38,934 bases of DNA from Ophryocystis elektroscirrha (taxonomy: Eukaryota; Apicomplexa; Conoidasida; Neogregarinorida; Ophryocystidae): the NCBI GenBank assembly GCA_030141585.1, contig JAQIFP010000019.1, forward strand, positions 254,982 to 293,915. The letters are read 5' to 3'. Positions 21,571 through 33,940 of the stretch are shown piece by piece (position 1 is the stretch's first letter; each line of letters begins with the position of its first letter). Under the pieces are notes generated by a model. The model was given only the letters and a program-made list of their open reading frames with translations. It did no database searches and was not told the DNA's origin. Made by a program: the position numbers and the translations under genes.

Positions 21571-23925
21571 ATGGAGGCTGAAGTCGATAATAGCTCTCCA
21601 CCTGATTTAGATCCTGTGTCTGGAGACACTTTCAATGATCTCCAAAATTACAAGCGGCCTTGGGGAGAAGAAAGAGTTGGTAAATACTTCTAATATTATT
21701 TTAACTATATAAATACCTGTATATAATATTTAATACATTGTCAAACTAATTACTATTTGTACTGCATGTAGTGATTCTACTATCAATAACGTCCTATTCG
21801 TTACCATGATATTAATTATATTTGTAATATTAATAATATATATATATGTATACACATATAAATACATTTATATATATAATGTATAATAATTGATAAGAAA
21901 TTTTCTTAGTAAATCTGTCTTTTTAATAAATAAATAAATAAATAATACAACTCGCATTATTATCATGAATACACAGTATAAACACGAAGTAACGTCACAT
22001 GTGTATAACATGTCTATTTAAATACCTTTACAATAGATAGTATTTTTGGTTAATAATATATACATAACTTCAAATAATAATAAATAAAGATATTTTAGGA
22101 AATAACACGGGTAACGTTAATACGAGTTCTATCATAATGCGAAACGGTGATGACATCATGTCTTCCTCGTGCGTTGGTGGAGGCGGTGATACAGAAGCGT
22201 CCTTAAAATGGGACTCAGAACCTCTTCGCTTAATAGTCTGTATTCATATTTTGGCATCAGTAGCTAAAGTGGGTCGAGTCATTGGACGTAAAGGAGAAAT
22301 TTTACGTGATTTGAGAAAAAAATATAACTGTGATATTATAATATCAGATCATAACTATGATTATCGAATAATATCTTTGACAGGTCATTACAAATTTCTT
22401 TCAGAATGTTTGACAGCAATATATGAAAAACTCGAATATGGCAAACCAATACAACTTCATGCAATGATTCTTGTTCCAGAACCAGTTTGCGGCTACATAA
22501 TAGGCAAGTTCGGAAATGGCCTCAAACAGCTTAGAAAAGATTTTGATGTCAAATTCGTCATTGATCGCAAAATTGTTAAGTGGAAACGCAAAGCGGACGT
22601 TTTAGGATTTTTTGATAACGTTATAGCCTGCATCAACAAAATCATATACCTTTACACATTAAGTCATTATGACACAGTCAATAAAACCAACGAAGCATCC
22701 AATAACACAAGTATTATCTCTAACAATTATAACTTTCTAAATATACATAAAATCATAGATATACATATAATGTGAAAAACGCATTGAATACAAATTTAGA
22801 TAGTAATTCTTTATAATCTTCTTATAGATTAATGCTGTTAAACTTTATTCAAACTTCAAAGTCTAATATATTCAACATAGATTCAATTTATAAAATTCCA
22901 ATAAATTAGCTTAAATTAATTATATTTTACATATTTGTAATAAATGCAATTTTGTCTGTACTATATATACAAACTGCATTGTTATATAATTTAAATTAAA
23001 TATAATTCAGTTTATATGTTATTGAAGAAATCCCCACTATTATAGACTAATCTTTGTCATATTTTTCTTATAAAAAAATTTAAATGTGTCAGCATTAAAT
23101 TATTTGTACCATAAAAAAAAAACCTTTATTTTTTTTTGCAATTAAATATTAAAGTTTGCATCTGCTGCATCGACTGATACAAATAATTTTATATTTACAA
23201 ATATATATATTTAAGTAACTAATATATCTTCAAAGGTGTTTAGAAAGAAAAACTATGCTTACACTAAATAGAATATTATGATAAACTTACACTAATTTTA
23301 ATGTATAAACTTGCGTATATTTTTATTAAATAACTTTTTCAAACATGTATATATATATATTGCTTAGAAAAAGATTATAAATTACAGATAACTTAGGAAT
23401 AAATAACTCGCCCTCCATAAATTCTTATACTTACACATCGAACGAACCTTCAAATGAAGACAAAAAAGCAGCTTACGACCTTGGCCCTTTAAAAAAACAG
23501 AAAATTCCAGATGAAATCACGAATGAATTATCAGGTAACCTTACCTATGCATACTTAATCCTCTAATAGCTAAAACGATTCAAGAAATAGTATACGAGTT
23601 ATCCCCAGATGATATAGAAGTGCACATGTATTTGCCCATGGAATATATTGCACGCATTATTGGCACTAAAGGAAAAACTATTGAGCTTATTAGAGAAATA
23701 TCTGGTGCCAATGTTATCGTCAAAGAAGATTTTATGGCCAATTCCAATATAATATTCCCAAATGGAGAAAATCCAGCTCTTAAGAAAAAAATCTGTAGTA
23801 GACTTATTTTGATTAAAGGGTCTCCTAAGTCATGTCGTACAGTACGTCAAATTATTGGTAGCGTCATTGTTCGTGGCAACATTAACTTCACTTATTCTGA
23901 TTACCCTATTAATACAATTCTTTGA
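21571..23925 (+). CDS. Three-KH-domain RNA-binding protein (PCBP/hnRNP K-like)
   Basis: Four exons in phase: 21571-21679, 22099-22710, 23388-23534, 23570-23925; about 407 aa. KH domains bind single-stranded RNA or DNA through a GxxG loop. KH1 covers about 79-145 with VGRVIGRKGEILRDLRKKY. KH2 covers about 150-215 with VCGYIIGKFGNGLKQLRK. KH3 covers about 306-380 with YIARIIGTKGKTIELIREIS. All three loops are intact: GRKG, GKFG, GTKG. Two tandem KH, a poorly ordered Asn/Ser linker of about 80 residues and a C-terminal KH is the arrangement of poly(C)-binding proteins, so a role in mRNA stability, translation or splicing is likely. A Gly-rich patch (CVGGGGD) precedes KH1. The start ATG is preceded by a possible short 5'UTR intron ending at 21544. 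Introns 1 and 2 are 419 and 677 nt; intron 3 is 35 nt. Confidence 0.88.
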
Positions 23926-23989
23926 AAAAAAAAGAAAAAAAAAAAAAAAAATATCTTTGTTAAATGCTACTCTGTTCTTTTTGTATAAT

Positions 23990-25417
23990 TTAACTAATTG
24001 ATTTAAGATTCGATGTGAAATAGTTCTCCCAGAATTTAAACCATCCTATCTCAATAAAGTAAAGATGTTCATAATACCTTTATTTTCATTATTAAATGAT
24101 TGTAATATGAAATAATTGTTCATATTATTGTCTGTGTACTTGTACCTCCACAAAGCTCTTAATCTTTCTATTTCTTTTTCTTTTGAAAAATCAACGTACA
24201 TCTGTTAATTATTTTTTTCTTTTTTTTTTTTTACCAAAAGTTCGAGGTACTTTTCCCTTAATGCTAACTCACTGTTCAATAGTGGTAATAGCTGCTCAAT
24301 CAAGAATCCAAATTTTTTAATTTGTGAGCTTAATATTTCAGAGGACATTTTGATTTCTTTCTCAACCTTATTTAATAAGTTAATTCCTTTTATAAATTTA
24401 GTTTTGTAGAAATCAAATTTTTTTAAATTTCGAGTAATATCTTGCTCGATCTATCGTTTTAAATATAAATATTTGGTTTTACTTCATTCACTATACATAA
24501 ATTAGAAAATCCATATATATAAGCTCTATAAAAAATAACAAAAAAAAGCTAAAAGTTTTACTCTTTTTTTATGTAAAGATTGAGTAGTTCTAATGCATTA
24601 TGTGCTCCATCGGAATCTCCCCAATATTCAATAAAATGAAGACCTTTCAGTGCACTGTAAAAAATTTGTTCAACTTTCATTAGCTCCAAATCCTTCTCCA
24701 ATTTCTTGAAAAAACAATATTTTACATAAAAACTTACGCAGCAAATTCAGATTTGTTTAATATATTTGCAATAGTGCATCTCCATCTTTCCCGCACAGTA
24801 TCATCCAAATATGTGACAATTAACTTTGTATATCTTTTACTCGAAGCTTTTTCCTCCTCAGTCTTTTCTTTAGGTTCCTTTTTTTTTTCAATATTTGAGT
24901 CAACCTTTTTTTCCTTAAAAGTGAACGAAATTATTGGTTCGGTTCCTTGGGCAAAAGATAACTATAATTGTAACATATAGTCGTTCATTTGTATTATATA
25001 ATAATAACATATTAAATTGCAACATTGAAATTATTTATAACATTTAAACGAATTGATAATCAAAAATATTTGTAATGCTTACTATATATATGTATCACTG
25101 TTATAATACTTTTATTATCTATAAAATTATTATTTATTAAATTATATTATATATTATATAAATATATATATTAGACTGATGAATAGTTTATATATACCTC
25201 AGACAGTTCAATTATAGGGAAAGTGGACACTTTAAGTATAAAATTTTGTTGTTTGTCTTCAGTTTGAATGGAACTTTGCTTAAATGATAAATATTTATCT
25301 TCTTGTTGTTGTATATATTGTTCAACGTCAATATTATCTAATGATTTTTTTTGAGCAGATGGGTGTACCAGTAAATGAATTTTGGTGTTGATAAATCCTT
25401 GAAGCATAATTTGCCAT
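23990..25417 (-). CDS. Helical protein of unknown function, 314 aa
   Basis: Eight exons keep phase: 25417-25369, 25337-25198, 24961-24738, 24654-24562, 24525-24483, 24450-24235, 24201-24078, 24045-23990. The start is the ATG at 25417; the in-frame ATG in the neighbouring frame, at 25406, would lose the first intron. The middle has a Lys/Glu run (EKKKEPKEKTEEEKASS) followed by YTKLIVTYLDDTVRERWRC. The C-terminal third is long amphipathic helix, around INLLNKVEKEIKMSSEIL, likely coiled coil. It ends with a Trp/aromatic patch, GWFKFWENYF. No catalytic motif, signal peptide or membrane segment is visible and I do not recognise the family. It converges on the KH gene, with 64 bp between stop codons. 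Introns are mostly 31-41 nt; intron 3 needs 83 nt to stay in phase, because the nearer acceptor breaks the frame. Confidence 0.65.
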
Positions 25418-25775
25418 AGACAGGAGCTTGCTTAGATTATTTGAATCGGTTTTTTTTCTGTAAAGTTAAATCTTTATATATACTATTAGAGTTTGAATAT
25501 TATAAAGCTTATATATATGCATACTATATTTGAATATATATATGTTGAGAGATATAATTATATAGTCTAAACTATTTAAATATATGAAATTTATTTATTT
25601 TTATAAAGGTATATATATGTTTTTATTATATATTCAGTTACTGAGAGTTAAATAGCTAATTAATGAAACAATATATTATATATATACTAATAAAACACCT
25701 ATATTTTACAAAAGATTGTATATGTATAATACTTAACTATTTTTTGCCTATATCATAATATATTATTTATTTTAA

Positions 25776-27683
25776 TTACATTTCAAGAACGTCAACTATT
25801 AAGTTAGAATAATCATAAACAACTTGTGTATCCGCTACAACTCCAGAGACATTCTTCCATAAATCCCAATTAAAGGAAAGTTCGTATAATGCTGTATAAT
25901 ATTATCGTTAATACTAACATTACTGTCTTCCGAAAGAACATGTAAAAATACACAAGGATTATCATTTATCTGCATATATTAAAAATATCAAAGCGCTTAT
26001 TACTAATATGTGTTCAACTATATATAAATATATATCTATAAACTTTATATAGAAATGTATGTTTACATATATATATGTATATATATATACATATATATAT
26101 ATTATATATTATTTTAGTTTAATACTCACCATCCGAACAACAAATGAACATAACAAAGATTTTTCTAGAGGAACCTAACATAATGAATCTTTATATGAGC
26201 CCATAAATTCATGTATATAAAGAAATAAACACTAATTGCACCTTATTTTTCATAGTCATTATAGAAAACATGTCACTTTCGATTTTAAAATTTTTATTTT
26301 GATCATTAGTTCCTGAATGGGGTAAATTTAAGTGATAGTTTACGGATAATATCCGATACTGAACTAATGAAAGGTGTCGTATATTCAACTTTGTGAGATA
26401 TAACCACACTAAAACGTTCTTTTTCATTTTCCGCCTAACAAGTCGTAGTTGTATACAGAAAGTCTTACTTTCCACCCAATAATAAAAAACTGATCCAAAG
26501 GATATCCACGGTATATGCAAGTTATTTGATTAAAACTAAGTTTATTTGTTATAATTATATCTTGTAAATTTTCATCATTTGATTGGTTTTTATAATTTCG
26601 TCTGTTAAGTGTGCGAAATAATATTGTAAGGAATATCAATAATATTTATTTATAATAAGTATATAAATATACCATATTATATAATATATCATATTATATT
26701 ATATACTATATACTATATATAATATATATATATTTTATTAAGAAAACTTACAGATTGGAAGGTTTTTCACAGCAATATATGTTATAATTTGTTAGTATCA
26801 GAATATATGTGTTTAGTGAGGTTTGGTCTTGTTCCATAGCAAATAAATATACAGGCATTAATAAAATAACCCTTTCTGCACGCTTATGGTGCTGAGACAA
26901 AGCTATTTGCTAATTTACGTATACAGAATCATAAACATACTAAATAATTCATATAGTGTAAGGATTGAACTGTATCAAATATTTCATAAAGAAAAGATTT
27001 CCGTATATCTATATTTTCGCAAATTTCCGCCTATTACGATGTCTTAAAAGCACACATAATTTTACATGGTACAAAGACTCATATATAGTATATTTTAACA
27101 TAGGGCAGTGAATAACTAAAGCACTAAAAAATTTGACAGCTGAATTTCGCATTTCTGAAATTAAATGTAATTTATTTGTAAATAATCTTACGTTCTCGAT
27201 AGTTCATATCTACCGCATATATATGCTCTATGTATGTGCCCCTACAAAAAGTATTATGAGAGCTCAAAAATAACCTTGTGGTTCCAGCAGATAACGCTAA
27301 ACTGTATATTATGCTTTGAATAATACACTTAATAATGATAATATCAACAAATTCACATAAGCTGTGTTGAACAAAATGATACTGGATTGAAGGAGTCTTT
27401 GAGAATTTTATCAATGGAGTTTGGATACATATCACAGAAACTAATTTTATTGTTTCATTTATAAACACCTCTTCGTAAACTGTTAGCAATTTCACTCTAC
27501 TATACATTAGAGTTTGAAGAAAAGCCTTCAAAATATTTTGTAAAGGTTTTGCCACAATATTATACGAAATAATCAAATCCATTGATTCCACCTACAATTT
27601 ATGATACTATACTTTATAAAAACTTTAATAAATTTTTGTTACATTACAACTTGAATGTATAAGTTCATTAAAATCACTTATCA

Positions 27684-27724
<41 letters not shown>

Positions 27725-28326
27725 ATATTTTATATATTTTATATAAATTTGCAGTTATAATAAGATTATTACAGATTTATAGGATTCAAGTTGAAATGCC
27801 AACCTCAGAAAAGTAAATAATTTAGCTCCAGTATAACAATCTAATATTGGAATATTTTCTGCCTTATTTAATATATTTGATTTTATGCTGCTGTTACTAA
27901 TGCTAATAATCTCCGAATTATTGAAGGTCGTTGACATATTTTCTTGATAGTTTGACTTATTTCAGGAGGTTTAGGAATCATTATAGCACAGTATAATAGT
28001 CTATAATTGAATTGATTTGTTTCAAATAAGGTAACCTCAGTAACGCTGCATAAATATATACTGGTCTTATAATTCCTTTAGCCACATTTTCCCATACGTT
28101 CGTTGATTCTTGAAATGTTCCGTGAAATTGCATAAAAAGAGCGTCCAATTCTGGATTTATATTTTCACTTGAATGAAACTTTCCCATTATTGTCCATTTC
28201 TGTGGATTGCTTATTGATTCAGGTATATCTGGGCAGCTAAATTGATCCAAGTCTTCCTTAAGCTCAATCGGGACGCTCTATAAAAGTTAAAAAATAAAAT
28301 AATAATAATAATAATAATATTATTAA

Positions 28327-28357
<31 letters not shown>

Positions 28358-30479
28358 AACAATAATTAGTATTTAATGATTATTTGGTCTAGGTTTGAAA
28401 GCAATATATTAGAAGTATAGAGCCTCTAGAATACTGGATTAAATTATATATAAATTAACACGTATTCACGTAATGTATATAAGCCTATATGTAATTAAAT
28501 CACAATTTAACCAAACAAAAATACATATATATATATGTATTTAAAATTAGTGAATATACTAAATTAGTTAAATTATAGAGTACTGTATATTATATTTACT
28601 TTATTATGCTCAATATATTCTTCATATTTTAAAATAGTAGCTTTCATTCGCCCTGCCCAGTATTCAGCATTTACTTTATTTGTACGATCACGACTGCAAT
28701 TATAGATAAAATTTAATAATCTTTACGTTAGTCTTATTTCATAATCAGGGCTGCACAACCTGCTCATATAAAGTAATATTTTTTCTATAGAATCATTTGT
28801 CAAAAAGTTCTATTAAAACATTTTAAATTTTAATTCTTACTTTTATGCATTTATTTCTATCAGCAGATTCCAATTTGTCCAGAGAATTAACACGCTCGTT
28901 CAAATCTATCGAGTTAAAAAAAAGAGACTCGCGTAAGCAAAGCTCCTAGAAAGCCAAATTTGTCAATAATTGCAGGCATTATTAGCATTTATAACGCATC
29001 AGTTAAAACTTTCATAAACTCATTAATATACATATGTATACTATTAAATATATATATATATAACAAATAATACACATAATTATACGGTATATATCTATAC
29101 ATGTATATATACATATTAATATATTTATATATATATTATCAATATATATATATTATTTATATAATGATACACTTAATTATATTATATTTGTATAATTATA
29201 TATTTTTATATACTGTATGGATATATTAAAAATATTATTCGTTCAAAGTATCAGCTAAATGTCAACAGCATAATTGAACTTAGCAATGGCAATTGTTTTT
29301 TAAAGCATACTATTTCCTAACCTTTAAATTAACGGTATTTAAAGAATCAATTAAAATACTTCTAGATTCAAAAACATCTGCCATATGATTCATAACACGG
29401 AATGCTGTCTTTTTTCTTGGATTGAGTTTTTGAACTCCTTCAAAACACTCGACCAACCCTGAAACATCTCTTCCTGTCCAGCAGCGTTCTATTGTTATAT
29501 CCTGAAATAATATATTGCACAGGATTAAGTAAAATACGTTCAAGCAAACAAAAACAAGGCATATTTTTAAACGTAAAAATGCTAATGTATATATACGTAA
29601 TGTCAAAATATTACAAATATACACGATTTCAGTAATACACGTATTTGTATTCATAATATGTCAATCATTATAGCACAGTGTAACAGATTGTGTGGTAATA
29701 TATAACTTGTTATACATAAATGATTTTCATTATATGAATAAGACTACATAGACAGTCTTTGTATATAAAATAATTGTATTGCAGTGTTTACTTGGCTCTG
29801 AGGAAAACATAATTCTTCCTCCGCCTTTAGAATAGACTTGAGGCTTCGATTAAGTGTATAAGATCTCATAAACTTTCTTAGCTCAGGATATATAGATGTT
29901 GCTCTTAAAAAATCAACGCACGCTGTACAAACAAGAATTTTAGATTTCTCAGTTTCGTAATTGTTTGACCTCTCGTTGGTGGCTTTCGCAAGCAGCTCAT
30001 AAACAGCGTTTATAGTTTGATGTGGAAAACTCTCTCTTATAAAAGTTCCTGTAACTCCATTAACGTCATCGACAAATCTTTTTAAGAGTGACAATAATGC
30101 AACAACTATTTTAGCAACGTCTCCTAATTACAGACAATATATTTAACGCTCTAATTTGATAAAATAATTAGTGCTTTAGTGAACACTCTAAATAAAAATA
30201 CGTTTTATAGATACTGGTATTAAATCGGTCATACTTATCAATTGCATGTACTATTTCATAATACTTCTAGTTATGATTATTTAAGTATCAGTAACTGTAA
30301 TTATTTAACTAACTTATATACGTGAAACAATATACGAACAATACGTAATTTAAACTGCTCATTTAACTTTCCACAAAATATGAACTTCAATTAATAAATA
30401 TAATTTAAATGGAATAGATTATTTTATATATAAATATACGTGTGTTTATGATATCGCACCCTAAAGTATAATCAATATA

Positions 30480-30512
<33 letters not shown>

Positions 30513-33500
30513 TTATATATCTATTAATTATACTATACTATTATACTAAAAAACTATTACATAAGATATACTATATATAATATATATATATATAGTATAA
30601 TAGTATAATAGAAAAAATGCAGTATTGAATTAGTATTTAATTTAATATTATATTCACTATTTTGTATAATAGTAATTCTATTATACATTATTTGAACTAA
30701 CCAGCTAAAAATATTCCAAAATGTTTGAACAGCTTCAAAATATTACTAACGTCGTCAACATCGCAATTTTCAAGAGGTATACGAAGCAAACAGTTTATAG
30801 CTATTAATTTGACTTCATTGCTTGGTATATAAATAACATGAAAGATAATTTTGTCTCGGTTTCTTGATGACAGATATTCATTAATACTCTTGAGTAAATT
30901 TGAAATATAGTTATTTATATACTTGACAGTAAGGATTATCGCTATTGGATAGAAAAAAGAAAATAAACTTCAGAATTGCAGTAAATAATTTATGTATATA
31001 TTGATTTGCATTGAATATTAATTCGGGGACATTTACTGTTTTCAATTCTCCTCGGTATAAATGTTTTTCTGCTGCATCAGCCACTTTGCGGTAATTTATT
31101 CCACCGAGGTACTGTAATATTTCAGCTCCTTTGGACATTTCTTCAGTAACATACTTCAAGAATTGAATATCTTCCTTTTTCAATTGCATAATTGTTACCA
31201 AACCTGTGATTTATTATAATATACATACATAAACAACATATTACACTTTATTTTATGAAAATATATAACACTTATATGATAATGGTTTTTCTGCTGATAT
31301 AGAACCATTTGATAACAAAATTGCTATGTTGTTATCACATTATTTTATATATTATCAACTATATAAATATATATATATATTTAATAAATACATTAGACAG
31401 AATATTATTTATATATATTAAAATTCAATATAATCATACTATTAAGAATTAGTTATTAAGTTAATATATATATTTTATATAAGACTGTTTACAATTAAGA
31501 GCGGCTGCAAAAACAACGGGATCTGCTATGGTTTCTTTGCAGGGAATCAGTAAAAGGTCAGTAAGATGGTAATTATCAATACAGTCATTCATGCCTTCCT
31601 TATCTAATATCATAATTCCAGTCAAAAAATCAATAATGCCCCCCACAATTTTAGCCTATTAAATAATAATTGTAATAATATTACAGTTTTCAGTGGCCAT
31701 TCATAAGTGTTAGATGTCCGGAAATACGTTTTTAACTTCTCTAGAATGAACTTGATATGAATTTGTTTTTTAACAAATAAAGAAGCAGCTTTACGCACTT
31801 GAGCTGCACATTTCCTGTATATATCTTAATATATTGATGAATTTATTACCCTGCTATATTAAGAAAATATAATATAGTTTCATCCTCAAAATTATAATTG
31901 CCTTCAACTTGCATCTCCATTATATTCGCTATATATTCAGGTATGCCTTGTCCTGTGAACTCTATTGCATTAGGCGGATATTCTACTGCCAGTGATACAG
32001 TTTTAATAATATTTAAATCCTTAGGATTTTCTTGGAAAAACCGTGAAATATCGACAATCACGGAACTTAAAGCTCCTTTGTTTGAATAATAATATACAAA
32101 ACGTTTTACGAGCAAAAGTCGGAAACGGACGCATCAATGCTAAGCCTTTTATGATAAACTGACATTTTGGCTCCGAATACTCACGACCCTGAACTTAATT
32201 TATTACGTGGTCAATTTTTCGTCTTTCATTTATCAGAGTATACTATATATATATATACAGTTCTTTACGTAGGTAGAAATTTGCTTTGATTTTTCAATAA
32301 TATATTAGTAAAGATCAATACTCATATAAGGACATTTACACTTTTGCTATTGCATAAGTATATTAGTTTACATAGTAAATAATATTACAATATATTTATC
32401 GAATTTAGATGATATCTCAAATCACATATATTGTACAGTATTACTTTGAAAACTTGTGAAAGCAAATCACTTATTGCAGATGATCCAAGTGTTTCCATAT
32501 CCGTACTACTCTATAAATTTTAACAAAATTATGAATTTTTACTTGCATAAAATCTCTCAATATTTCAATACAGTGGATCCCAAAATTATAATGCGGCACA
32601 ATACTCAAATCGGTAAGACTTCTTTGAAATTAATTATCAAATATCGATATAAACAAACATTATTCGATTTATAATTATTAAAGCTACTATAAAATATATT
32701 TTTAATAACTGTGTACTCACATAGTGTCAGTAAGAATAAATAATTTTTATATTTTTTATACCATATATATAATAATTGTGATTTCTAGTAGAGAACTGCA
32801 TAGATTAGCTATTCAAAATAATTCAGTTTATTTGTTTTATACTTGTAAGAATTATTTATTTTTACAAAACAAAATCCCTAGGAAATATATTTAAAAGATT
32901 TTAAATATATACCATATATATATATGAAATATATATACCATATATTTATATATTTATAAATTATATATTTATATATTAATTTATTTATTTATATATTTAT
33001 TTATCAGTATATTTATATATTAATATATGGAATTGATGATAATGTTTAATTAGTAAAATTTTAGCCTACTTGAATAGTAATTCACGAACGTTCTCATGAC
33101 TTTCAACTAAAAGCGTGAAAATTTGAGAGAATTCAACAATAGTTTTTTGATTGTTCAATGAAGCAGGAAATAATTTTTTTGATTCTTCATCATCAGAAAA
33201 ATTGATGCGTTCAGTAATGGTAAGAACATTGAGACAAATTTCTTCAATTTTGTCTGGATTTTCAATAGCTGTTTGCAAAAGTTTGTTAATTTGTTGCAAT
33301 GTGGGGATTTCACTGACTACTTTCTCTTCTTTATTTATGCGACTATGGAATATTCAAAATAAGATAATTTACTTGATATTTTCCATATATGGCTTGTATG
33401 CTTTTAATCTATCAAAGTACAACTTGTCATACATTTCAAAATTATTTTCAAAATCGAACTGTACGTTCTTTTTTCCCTCCCATTGGTCTGTTTTTTTTAA

Positions 33501-33732
33501 CTGTGGTAATTCACTTTTCAAGAGTAATTCATATTCAGGAAACCAACTAAGATGTAATTATATTACAAAAGAGATTTGACAATTATATGAGAAAAATAAC
33601 GCTGTAATACATTTATATATATATTTATTTATTCATAAATATATGTGTTCATATATATTTATTTACAAATGCATCTCTACTTTATACTTACTTTATATAT
33701 CCTTACGTATATAAATATAAAAGTATATCCAT
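25776..33732 (-). CDS. 30-exon helical-solenoid-like protein with possible PH-like C-terminus, function unknown
   Basis: About 1362 aa. Exons, all phase-compatible: 33732-33707 (tentative start), 33546-33373, 33342-33070, 32618-32543, 32510-32445, 32188-32110, 32075-31850, 31814-31685, 31655-31493, 31203-30923, 30888-30702, 30123-29792, 29501-29322, 28945-28841, 28809-28760, 28693-28600, 28277-28036, 28000-27898, 27862-27773, 27591-27275, 27241-27192, 27154-27038, 27008-26941, 26909-26752, 26601-26469, 26434-26344, 26312-26242, 26174-26130, 25969-25924, 25891-25776. Residues up to about 1150 are mostly predicted helix with Leu/Ile spacing like ARM/HEAT solenoids (e.g. LVTIMQLKKEDIQFLKYV; VVALLSLLKRFVDDV). 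About 1160-1362 reads as beta-rich, with TYILILTNYNIYCCE, KLSFNQITCIYRG, FFIIGWK and RFSVVISHK: a pattern like PH domains. No enzyme motif seen. About 20 introns are 27-37 nt; the rest are longer and AT-rich. I cannot name the family. Splitting into two genes is possible but no start codon context demands it. Confidence 0.68.
26030..26115. repeat. TA/CATATA microsatellite in an intron of the 30-exon gene
   Basis: (TATATA)n with TGTA and CATA interruptions in the intron between exons 28 and 29. It makes this intron about 160 nt, against about 30 for its neighbours. Confidence 0.65.
27686..27745. repeat. TA microsatellite in an intron of the 30-exon gene
   Basis: A (TA)n run of about 36 bases followed by TATATTTTATA words, between exons 19 and 20. 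No other feature is present in that intron. Confidence 0.75.
28290..28370. repeat. AAT trinucleotide repeat in an intron of the 30-exon gene
   Basis: (AAT)n with a few substitutions at the acceptor end of the 322-nt intron between exons 16 and 17. On the coding (minus) strand it reads (ATT)n and sits just upstream of the acceptor, where it may act as a polypyrimidine-like tract. Confidence 0.7.
29030..29230. repeat. TA-rich low-complexity tract in an intron of the 30-exon gene
   Basis: Degenerate TATATA/TACATA sequence in the 376-nt intron between exons 13 and 14. No open frame with credible composition and no splice-site pair marking a missed exon was found. Confidence 0.6.
30470..30640. 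repeat. TA microsatellite and near-palindromic tract in an intron of the 30-exon gene
   Basis: (TA)n at 30474-30500, then phrases TATACTATACTATTATACTA and TATAGTATAATAGTATAATAG near 30530-30610 that are inverted copies of each other around another TATATA core. The intron (between exons 11 and 12, 578 nt) shows no exon. Confidence 0.65.
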
Positions 33733-33739
33733 ATGCGTA

Positions 33740-33770
33740 AGTGTATATATATAAATATAAAAATACATAC

Positions 33771-33820
<50 letters not shown>

Positions 33821-33830
33821 CATTTATAAA
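33740..33830. repeat. TA microsatellite upstream of the 30-exon gene
   Basis: (TA)n runs broken by GTATA and CATACA, lying between the tentative first exon of the 30-exon gene and the end of the LRR gene. If the proposed first exon is right, this is its promoter or 5' leader. Confidence 0.65.
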
Positions 33831-33940
33831 TGTATAACTAGTTATATATGAAGCTTGATATGTCTATAGAAAATTTCTATATTTCTTTTTATCACATAGT
33901 TTAAAACCTATAATCGTATTGTTTGAACAGCTTAAAGAAC

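Noticed and set aside
32456..32674. Plus-strand 72-codon open frame
   Set aside because: Antisense shadow of exons 4 and 5 of the 30-exon gene.
25776..33732. Several separate small genes instead of one 30-exon gene
   Set aside because: All thirty segments join in phase and no internal segment begins with a convincing start or ends with an unavoidable stop. A split is not excluded, but one gene is simpler.
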